A stretch of 64,000 bases of DNA, taken from the NCBI RefSeq assembly GCF_000003815.2, contig NC_049979.1:34816575-34880574 (forward strand). The letters run 5' to 3'. Origin of the DNA: Branchiostoma floridae. Lineage: Eukaryota > Chordata > Leptocardii > Amphioxiformes > Branchiostomatidae. Below are positions 1-10,700 of this stretch, in pieces (the first letter of the stretch is position 1; the number at the start of each line of letters is the position of its first letter). The notes beneath the pieces are model-generated. The model was not told the origin of the DNA. It made no database searches and worked only from the letters and a program-made list of their open reading frames with translations. A program made the position numbers and the translations under genes.

Positions 1-1091
1 ATACAGAAACTGAACCAAAATTTGTAACTTCCACGACCACAAACCTTCGCTTTTCGAGTACCGTGTTTCTAATTGAATGTTTTTTTTCCATTTGAATAAA
101 ATATATCTATCATCAGCTTTTTGCTTTTGGTCAGACGTGGACAATGTGACACTGCACTCAAGTTAGTAACTTATTTTAACACTGCCACACACAAAGTACA
201 GACAGAAGGTAAGGGTAGTCTTTTACCTCCACGATCGAAGTCAGGTACCCATTTTTACACCCGGGTTAAGTGATGAAGGTCGCGTAAAGTACCTTTCCCA
301 AGGGCACAACGTCGGGGGCACGGTGAGTATTGAACTCGGAACCTCTAGATTCCGAGCCCAACACTCTACCAGTTACGGGACACACGACGAAGAAACATTG
401 GGAAAATTAATCTGTTTCACTCCCATAGCTGTGGCATGGAGTGAAATACATTTATTTACAGCCAGGGCTTACTCAGCAACTATTGGAATGTGCTCAACTG
501 ATACAGCTGTTTTCTGTGTTGAAAGGTTTCTCATGAGTAAAATGCTTGAAAGACACAGAATTACTAATTAGTGTGCCGACATCCCAGCAACCAAAGCTGT
601 GGACGAAACTAACAACAAGTGTGTTAACCTTCTAACAAAGGTCTACACAACAGTCTGTCACTTTTATAGTGGACAATTAAGATAAAACACAATTGGCAAG
701 ACAAATGGTCGAATGGTTCCCGGGGATTTGTTTGGATTGCCCTTTTATTCAACAACATTAGACCATAAGAAGTCCTGTTTTACCGAGAGAAAGCACTTGG
801 TAGCATGGTAGCATAATTCGCATTTTTTTAGTAGTAAATTAAATTGATGTTCAAGTAACATTTTGAATGACAAAATAATGCTTATTAACGTCTTGATGAC
901 CATCCCTTTTTGTAATGCTTGTAAACAAGCTATTTAGACTGAAAAAGAAAAGATTCCTTTGCTAAAAGTTACCCTGAATTAATACCGGAATGGACGAGTC
1001 CCGTACTTCAAATGTCAGATACTGTGTCAGGCAACCAATCAAAGGGCCTTTGCCTGCACCAGCCGGACGTGTTCGTCTCACAGTGGCAAAG
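1..1091. other. Non-coding region upstream of the ZP/SEA gene
   Basis: No convincing exon is seen here. The stretch holds a tRNA-derived SINE copy (about 119-400) and A/T-rich unique DNA. It should contain the 5' UTR and promoter of the + strand gene starting at 1092, but no TATA box or initiator could be assigned with confidence. An in-frame upstream ATG at 990 exists. The ATG at 1092 is preferred because it is followed directly by a hydrophobic signal peptide. Confidence 0.5.
119..400 (-). mobile_element. tRNA-derived SINE, copy A
   Basis: The left part (about 119-260) matches two other places in the window, 22763-22960 and 44535-44850, with the shared core GACACTGCACTCAAG or its variant. 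On the minus strand the right end (about 310-385) resembles a tRNA: an A-box-like TAACTGGTAGAGTG, then a T-arm with stem GAG, loop TTCAATA and stem CTC. This is the layout of a SINE with an internal Pol III promoter at its 5' end, here on the - strand. The parent tRNA cannot be identified. Confidence 0.55.
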
Positions 1092-1746
1092 ATGCAGCGA
1101 TGTTTCCTTTTCCGCCTGTCGGTGGCCATGCTCGGAATCCAGCTGGCTCGTGGATGTATCCAACCCGCTGGGTACGTACCCTGGAGCATCTATGATCGTG
1201 TCCAGGCCGCTGACATGGTAGTGTGGGGTCGTGTGTTGGCCAAACATGGGCTCAATATACCTCCTTCAACTTCTTACACGGCTGAGGTGTCGTACGGCTG
1301 CCATATCCACGGGGATACCAAAGCTCTTACGGGTGGGTTCATGGTGACCAAGATGGGGTATGAGAACCCACAACAGTGCGTTCCTCACAGCGTCGACGTC
1401 GGCTCATACTACTTCTTCTTCCTCACGTACGGCGAGGAGGAGGTGCTGATTCCACAAGACATCAACATGCAGTCAGCGGTCATTCCAGACACCCCAGAGA
1501 ACAGACTTGAGTTTTCTGACTGCTGTGGATTCACCTTGTCTGTCTGCCGACCAGCTGCAGAGTCTCTGACAACCAGCCAACCGATGACCGTCCCTCAGAT
1601 AACCAGCCAACCACAAACCGTTTCTCGGACAACCAGTCATCCACAGACCACCCCTGGAGGAGCAACTATTAATATGACTTCCATGCACCAGACAGACAAT
1701 ATGATGACGACAACGGATATCACGGTTGGTGGCGCTGAACATCTCG
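1092..1746 (+). other. Exon 1: signal peptide, CCDC3-like domain and Thr-rich linker
   Basis: After the signal peptide (MQRCFLFRLSVAMLGIQL) the protein reads AADMVVWGRVLAKHG, then TAEVSYGCHIHG, SYYFFFLTY, and IPDTPENRLEFSDCC. The order and spacing recall the secreted vertebrate protein CCDC3 (favine) as remembered, notably the block around PDTPENR. No coiled coil follows here. Instead there is a linker with three imperfect TTSQP/ITSQP/TTSHP repeats that looks O-glycosylated. The exon ends in phase 1 at a good donor (CTCG/GTTAGT). The CCDC3 comparison is from memory and needs a profile search. Confidence 0.6.
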
Positions 1747-4700
1747 GTTAGTTCACCATCGCGGTTCTTCTCTGGCTGCGGTACATCTGGCGGTCTGAGA
1801 CAGCAATATACAGTCCATCTTTCACCAGAAAGACCACATTGGCAGGCAAATACTAGAACATTTAGCTCGCTCTCCTCCCCATGCAAAAAATGGGCCATTC
1901 GATATCAACCTTTTGCAGAAATGGACCATTCCAAATTGCAAATAGCCCCCAAATGAATTATTTTATTGGATGTTAATAAATAGATAAGTAGATTGGTTTG
2001 AGTACAGGAGCCCTGTGTATACGCTTCTATTCTAGAAATGACAAAAATACTCAAGGAAGTTCAAAACATCACGATTTTCAAGTAATGTAGGTCATGTGAA
2101 TGAAGTCCTGTATGCACCCCAAAGCGAACTTCGGGACATTTGGTTTCGATAGAGGATGTACATTTTTGGTCTGAAAATTGATCTGATGAGATCTAATGAA
2201 AGGAGATAGCAGAAGAAACACCAAGTAAAACCTGTAGTATGACATTATATCACAATATATTTCGCTCCCATATCTGTGATTGGAATGAAAAATAATGAAT
2301 AGCCAGATAACGTCTATTAGCAGACAATGCAAAGTTGTGCATGTATCTGACAGTGTGTTTTATGACTATGTAACTCCGTCATAATTCCCATTCCAGTCCA
2401 GGGTGACTTGTCCTGTAACTCGACCACCATGTGGGTCACCTTCAGCCGGGATGACCTGGTCCGCCATGATGTTACCAGCATGCACCTGCGCCACCCATCA
2501 TGCACTGCAGATGTCAATGGCACTCATGTGACCTTCATCTCGGCTCTTGACGACTGTGGGACAACAGTGGCGGTGAGCGACTCCAAACGTGTTCATCATC
2601 ATCGGTCACTGTGTTCTGCACCTACAGTCTTTGAAAAGTCCTAAAGCTGCATTCAGTCTTTCTTCACCTTTCTCGTGCGTTGCATTCTGCAAACTTTCTT
2701 AGCCCCTGGAGTTTCTTTACTGTTGTAGGAGGGGCTCTGCCTCTGTGCCTTAGGTATTTGTTTCAGCAAGCCGAGTAGATTGATACAATGTCTTCCCTTG
2801 TGTGTCTTGTATCTGTTGGAACCTAGTATTAAGAATTCAAGGGCTTTTGTGCAGGTGTGTTTTGTGGCATCCTAAGGATGTGTCCAAACATAGACCGCCT
2901 TAAATTGCTCGACATTTGCGGGGAGAGGTGTAGAGTTGCAGGTTTTGTATAGTATAGTATAGAGTGTCGTTAGTTACCATACTGTTTGACCATTGAAGAC
3001 CTGTGATCGCACGCAGATGTTTCAGACTCATGATCATAGTATTTTCAGGAAAACGACACAACCAACCGGATCATCTACACCAATGACGTTTTTGCGCCCT
3101 TGCTGCGCACTTCCACGGATGGAGATGACGTCATCAATAGGGACGAAGAGGACCGTTGGACATTCAACTGTCACTATGTCCGCGGTGATTCCGTAGGTGT
3201 CGGCCCCCTGTTTCCGGTACCATCTTCAAAGTAGGTGCCCCTTGAGCCTGTGTATAACTAAACAAAATGGCTTCTTTCTCGTAGGGGTGTCAAACAGTTC
3301 AACCAGAAGCTCAAATAATTATCTAAACAAATAAGTGATTCATGCATTTATTTATACCACCAGAGCTACATAAACAAATATTGTATCTATATGGCAATAA
3401 ATGGCATATACAAAAGACTGTCGTCGCAGCCCCCTCAGCTTTTTTTAAACACGCTTTTTAATGGCAACGTTTATTCCCCATGAATGGCCGCGACATCCTC
3501 AAGTGTTGGACTTATTTTCAAGCCACCACCAAAACAAAACAGCATTAAAAATCAAATTGTAAAGAGCTTTTGAATGTACAAAGGTTTTCAAGTTCATTGA
3601 GACTGATAGGGTGATGCTGAGAAATCATAAAAGCGATTAAAATGTGCCACAAATGTTTTGATACAGTGTATTATCCTTTTTTTTGCCGCGGACGGAAAGG
3701 AAAATCACACTTTCCATGAATAAAAGTATGATGTAGAACATAGAAAAGGTCCGCAGTTTGAAATTCAAGTTGATACACTGGTAAACATGTTTTTTAATGC
3801 CCCCCTCCCACAGTGTGGTGATTCTTCACGGTGACGGCTCCTTCACCTTCAGTATGAAGCTGTACCGGTCGGACCGCTTCTCTCAGCCGTACGCACAGGC
3901 GGACTTCCCTGTGGAGGTAAGAGCAGCAATGTTACAGTAGGATTTACCATACAATAAGAAAATCAGGTTTAACGTTTAAAAATGTTAGTGAACAGTATGT
4001 CAGCAGCCATCTAAAACTCCATTCACGCGTCATTCGTACACGATACTACGCATTCAAACTTTCCTGTAACTGTACACGTTAAAATGTATCGCAGACGAAG
4101 TCAGTGACAATCTTGCCTAATTTTCTAGCTGCTTAAATTCTTTCCTGTGCCCAGGTGACAGTGAAGGAAGACATATACTTCGGCATCTCGGTGGAAGCCG
4201 CTGTCTCCGGCCTGGTGCTGTTCGTGGAGAACTGCAAAGCGACGCCGTCCCCTACCCCTAGCAGCTCGACACAGTACTACATCTTACAGGACGGGTAGGA
4301 TTTTATCCTCTTGTACTTGTATTGCATTTGGCAGCCGTCACTGAGAAGCGTCGCCGCCCGAGGGTAGCAGGTCATTAGATAAGATACGCAATACACCCTA
4401 TTCCAGTTACGGAGGCCATTTTGGATTTTCCGGGGTCATTGCACCCAAACGAGGCTGTCTTTAATTAAAAGCATGTATTATATACGGTAGGTCATCTTCA
4501 GTGGTATTATTTTTGCCCCTCTAACTTGAATAGTTTGGACATTTAAAACTCGATTTCGGTCAAATTTTTCACAGTTCTTAGTGGGTGAGTTGAAAACATT
4601 GAGCATCAGTAAATCTCTACTTTTCATCGGTTAAACCACACAAACTCACAATAGAAAAACTTGCATTGATTTTGTTTTCCAACACTCCAGATGCCATCAG

Positions 4701-7700
4701 GACGGGACTCTTCAGGAGTTCGCAAACACCTCGTCTACTTCTGCACATTACGGGATCTCAGCATTCAAGTTCACCAACGAGTCACTGGTAAATCTTCCAT
4801 TTCCTCAGAGGTTTAAGCTTCTAACCAGTGTTAATGCTAATGAGTTGATGACTTTGACATGTACAATGTGACTATGTTAACGTTGACTGCCACCGAAGTG
4901 ATACACTGTACATGTAAATTCAAACTGTCTATAGTAAATGCTCAGGGGACTTACATGGTCACAGAAAATAGGTGAATAATATAAATGATAATATTCCTAT
5001 TACCAAGTACATTGTTGCTATTACTAAGACAATGCTGGAGTCAATGAAAAAAAAATCCACGGGAATGTCAAAAAGGTACAATGTACAATTATCATGCGGA
5101 GGCGGTCACTAGTATACATTTAAAACTGCACTAGTGACCACTTGTGCATCTTGGTCGTTTTTTTTCTACAGATAGATCAATGGCGATGCATATGTATTAA
5201 ATACCACTACATGTGTACGTACGTTAATAATTTTGTTACGAATTTCACCCAGCCATTCGTGTACCTGCACTGTGACGTCATGGTGTGTCTGGGGAACAAT
5301 CCCGGGTCCAGATGTGACCAGGGCTGCGTCAGCTCGCGCAGGAGCAGACGGGCTGCTGACGACGGCGTTGAGGAACGCGCCACCCTCGTCCAGGGTCCCG
5401 TCATCCTTGTTCCTGAGGAGATTTCGGACGGTAAGAAATTACTGAATATCTCATCAATACGTTTTCCACCTTCCCTGCCCTGTACTAAGTGTTCCAGACT
5501 TTTCCGTACTGCCCTAGGCTTGAGTAGCCACATGAGACACCGTCATCCACAAGCAGCAACGGAGGCTTGGTCTGATGACATGCACTTTAATGCTCGAGCG
5601 AATGCCGATGGACACTACATTAACACTCTCTTCAGTGCCCTTGTCCATGGATTGTTTGTCTTGGTTCCTGGGTGGAGGGGGGGGGGCTTCAGTCATTTGT
5701 GCTTCTCCATTGAAGATGATGATGATAGTGATTATGTTCGTCAATCATAGACGCTGATTTCTGTACTTCAACATATCTCTCCCAGTATGCACTGAAAGCT
5801 GTCACCTGCACGCTACCTGCAGCCCCTCCACACGCAAATGTGTGTGCCGACCGGGCTGGGTTGGAGACGGTGTCCACTGCCAGGGTAAGTACTGACTGGA
5901 ATCGTTTAGGTGATGATAGCTAGTGACCCTGATTTGTGTTGGGGCTAAACTAGTATACACCTTTCTCACGCGGCGGTCAGGATAGATCTAAAACGAGTTC
6001 AATGTGGCAAACAAAAGGCTGTCCATCATAATTAGCAGTTCGACCAATGGTAGCCTGCCAATTAGGAAATCGACCAATAAGTGAATGGCTGCAAATTCGT
6101 TAAAAATTTACATTATCATGTTTTTATTTTGCATCTCTTAATGGACTGTGGGGTCAGTCTACACTACTTTAAATTGCCACATCTTTCGGTGCATAACACT
6201 TCTTGTAATATTTATTATTCTATCTTATATCATGAAAATTTGTGTGGTTTGGGGGAAAACTAAATGGGACCTGATTTTAGAAATAGGTTTTGTCTGTTTG
6301 CCTCATTGACCTCTTCTTCGATCTATCATGGCCGCCGCGTGAGAAAGGTGTATAGACTACGGAGAAGCAGCTGCTGGCATGTGCAGCGACAGGAGTCATA
6401 TAGGTCAGGCATAGACAGGTAATATGTCAAAGGTGAAGGTCCCTGACATGTAAATTGTTCTCGTCTCGACCATTGTCTGAATTTGTTCAGACGTGCCTCA
6501 TTGGCCAATACCTTTGGCATGTAACGCACAATTCCAGCACATGCGTACACGTACATGGGCTTATTGCATGAACCCTAAGAGTTAGGGTTGTTTTGTAATG
6601 TATGTAATTATCTCAAATTCCACTTGTAAAGTTTAAATCCTCGTGACCTATCGGAAAGTATTGATAGAGTATCACATAATACATCCTATACTTTTGCATA
6701 ACAATATTCGGAGCCTTAAATGTAGGCAATATATAAGACGTCTCAGATAGAATCCACTGTCTTTCGTGAGTGACTAGGACTGTATTTTCATCACATGCAT
6801 GTTAAAATCGTCCTCGACGTATATAGGATATAGAGTATGTTTTCGAATCTTAGAAACTTAGATGACAATACATTGATATAATGTACAAGCCTTCATGTAC
6901 TTATGTATTGTTAAGAAATATGTACAAGTAGTAAGCAGTCTTCACCCCTTCAGATTTTGATGAGTGCACGATCGTGTCCTGTGGTGCCCGTCAGCGTTGC
7001 GTGAACACACCGGGAAGTTACGTATGCGAGTGTGTTCCCGGCTTCATGGATGTGGGCGGGGTCTGCCAAGGTAAGGTGGATGACCCGAATCCTGGCAGAT
7101 ACGTACTGGGACTTTTCAGTATTTTTGGCGGATGCAGGTGGATCCGACATCGGACATGGTTATTCACCATCCGCAAAATAATGAAAAATCCGTCCGTATT
7201 TGCCAGAATCCGATGCCATTTCGTGCAGTGATGTGACTTGAATAATTTATAAAGTGAACGTGTCAGTGAGTTACTTTCTCAGACACACTCAATATAGTTA
7301 CACAGGATGATGACTGGTCATAACCAGAATCCATGCCAAAGTTTTAAATATCCTCTGATGAGTTTGTTAACAATGCCACAGAAACATTCGGCCCATAACG
7401 ACGCAAAGTCAGCGCATTGTCGGATGAAATCTGTATCTTAGCACGGTGCTAGTTCTGGGAATTTGAACGAATAAAAGGTTACATAGGATTAGCATTAGAT
7501 GGTCTTGATCACTATGACAATATTGTTTCCAGCCGCCCATGCGTACCGTTCCACATGCCGCCTATTCGCCAGGAGCTTTTCGGAGGCACTGGACGATCCG
7601 AAGAGCCAGGAGTATATGGATCTGGTTGAAGAGGTCGTCAGCACGGTAATTTTGATAATGCTGTCTTCGTATATGGTAGAGGCCTCCTCTCTCAGGGATA

Positions 7701-10700
7701 GCTTCAAATGGATAACGATTTACGTAAACAGTCCGTACCGAATGGTCTATGTGAGAAAGTCGTTGGCTGGCTGGTCAATTGGTTGGTTGTATGGTTGGTT
7801 GTTTGGTTTGCTTGTTTGTTTGGTTAGTTGGTTGGTATGGTTAGTTCCAGGTTGGTATGGTTGGTTGGTATGGTTGGTTGGTAAATCGCTGTCATTATTA
7901 TCCCCATCAGCTGGGATCTCTGTACCAACAGACAAGTCTGGCAGGAGACTTTCTCGGCGTCAAGGTCATCGACTTCCGACAGGGCAGCGTCATCGTGGAT
8001 CACGTGATTAACATCCGGGCCTCTGCAGCCTTCTCTCCCGCGATGACGTCAGAGGAGTTCAAGGTCCAGGTGAAGAAATCAAACGGAACAGCCTTGCTTA
8101 TCGACACGGAGGGCATCGCAATCACGGGTGAAATATGATATTTTTCATAAATATATTTCCAGGCTCTGCATCCATAAAGAAGTCAAGAAACCCAGCAAGC
8201 CTGGTAAGTAAGTGACTTCTTGGTCAGGATGCCAACATGTTTTTAAAAAAAGTTAGATTAAAAGCAATACAGTTGATTCTAAAAGCATCAGCCACTTCAA
8301 ATAGGACAGCATACCAGAAATATCAAATATTGATCTCGTTTGCATCAAGTCATATTTTTTATATCTAATTTTAAGGAAAGTCAAAAATACAGTGGTAAAG
8401 TGGTCACCGCGAAAACCGCGAACATAAAACCACCGCGAATATTTCTACATGTACAGTGTTCTCATTCACATTCTCAGATTATGATGAGTGCTCTGATCCG
8501 GAGAAGACCGACTGCTCCCCGCACGCCGCCTGTCTCAACACGGAGGGCTCCTTCTCCTGCAGCTGCATCATGGGATACCAGGACAAGTCCCCGGATGAGG
8601 CCTCACGGCCAGGGAGGGTCTGTGAACTGGAAGGTAGTCTTAGCAATGTCCTGAATAGGCCAACCTCACATTACCAAACAGTGGCCTGGCCGAGTTAGGG
8701 CACCGAGTGTACGTGTAAGGAGCCCCGGTAGAAATAGAATGGTATCCAGGCTACGGCCGGGCAGCTTTCGGGAACGAAAAGTATGATATAAAAGACACAA
8801 AACTGCACGGTCAAAAGAGTTGTCATTATTTGTGTATATTTATATTTCAGCCATACATAGTATGGTGAAATATATGGTATTCGTAATGTTTCTTCTTTCT
8901 TTCTTTCTCCTGTCAAATCTTCAAAGTGATTCATCTCCGCCGTTCCTGGACCGAATGACCTGGAATTTGGCACAGGGGTAGAATGGGCCAATACCTTGAT
9001 GTTTTTTTCTCAGTTTTTTCATATCTGCCTCTAAAATGATTTTATTGAGATTTTTTGGTCAATTTTAGACCAAAACTGTATATTTTGGCCCCTGTACCCT
9101 GGTATTACAACCAAATGAGCTGAAATTTGACAGAGATGTGCCTTGATAATGCCCCCATATAAATTCGATAACACTTTTGGTGTACACTACAACAAAATGC
9201 TTATTTTTGCGATTTTTTGACCAATTTTTGACCAAAAAGGGACACTTTTGGCCCCTGTACCCTGGTATTACAACCAAATGAGCTGAAATTTGACAGAGAT
9301 GTGCCTTGATAATGCCCCCATATAAATTCAATAACACTTTTGGTGTACAGTACAACAAAATGCTTATTTTTGCGATTTTTTGACCAATTTTTGGCCAAAA
9401 AAGGACACTTTTGGCTCCTGTACCTTGGTATTGCAACCGAATGAGCTGAAATTTGACACAGATGTGCCTTGATAATCCCTTCATATAAATTCAATAACAC
9501 TTTTGGTGTACAGTGCAACAAAATGCTTATTTTTGCGATTTTTGGCCAATTTTTGACCAAAAAAGGACACTTTTGGCTCCTGTACCCTGGTATTACAGTT
9601 AAATGACCTGAAATTTGGTATAGATAGGCATTAGATACTTGGTAACAAGATTCAAGTAAAATTTTTGACATAAACAACTTTAAAATGATTAATTTTGGCA
9701 CTTTTCTGAGGGGAAATTTGTTTTCTTTTGGCCTCCTGACGTGACCTTCCGTGACCCCGCACAGAGCCACACCTGTGCGCGTCAGCCGGAGAGTTAATTG
9801 AATCAAAGACCTAGCCAATCAGCGAAGAGGAGGCCAAAGGCTAATTAATATTCATAAGCGGGGCCTCATGATCCCGTATATAGCAGTGTTCCCGCCAGGG
9901 GGAGCGAAGCCCGCCTAAGGCTCTCGCATTTTAGACTATTCAGAAGGCTTTATATTGTATCAGTTCTTAGGGGCATATCTATGATAATCGCAGCAGTCAC
10001 TTAACTTCTCTTCAGGAGTTTAGCGTAACACTATTTCAGGTCAAACCGTCAAAGGCAACTAAAAACAAACTTTAACATTACTGAGTTCAACAGTACTTAT
10101 AACTTGTTATCCGAAGTTGAAACGCTAGCGATGGTATTTTCGCTGCGCTGTTAGCTCCGTGCGACTGTTGTTGACGGTCTTATAACGGTATATTTTGCAC
10201 CCCTGTACCCTGGTATGAGTAACACTTGGTATAGATAGGCATAAGATAGTTGGTAAAATGATCCAAGTAAAATTTTTGGCATAAAGTACTGTAAAAGGCT
10301 TAATTACAGCACTTTTTTTTAGGGGAAATTGGTTTTCTTTCGTTCTCCATGCCATGACCTTTCGGACGTTCACCCCACAGAGCCGACATCTGCACCTACG
10401 TCTAGCCGGCAGGAAGAGTTAATTCAATTAATAGTTCAGCCAATCAGCGAAGAGGAAAGCGAAGGCTAATTAATATTCATAAGCGGGACCACACAATACG
10501 TTAACTTGAAGACTCAGGCCGTACAGACTTCTCGCCAGGATTTTTTCAAAGCGTCGGACAGGGGTCCGGGGGCCGCCGAATGTCCCTGGCGGGGTCCAGG
10601 GGCAGGGCCACTGTGGGGGGGACCCAGGTGGGCGAAGCCCCCCCGGAAGCTCTTGCATTTTAGACTATTGAGAAGGCTTCTTTTATCAGTTTTTTAGGGC

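Noticed and set aside
5142-5252. Earlier start of ZP exon 7 at 5171 (acceptor CTACAG/ATAG)
   Set aside because: It would insert 27 residues of low-quality text inside the ZP-C domain. The acceptor at 5252 gives the standard spacing to VYLHC with the same phase.
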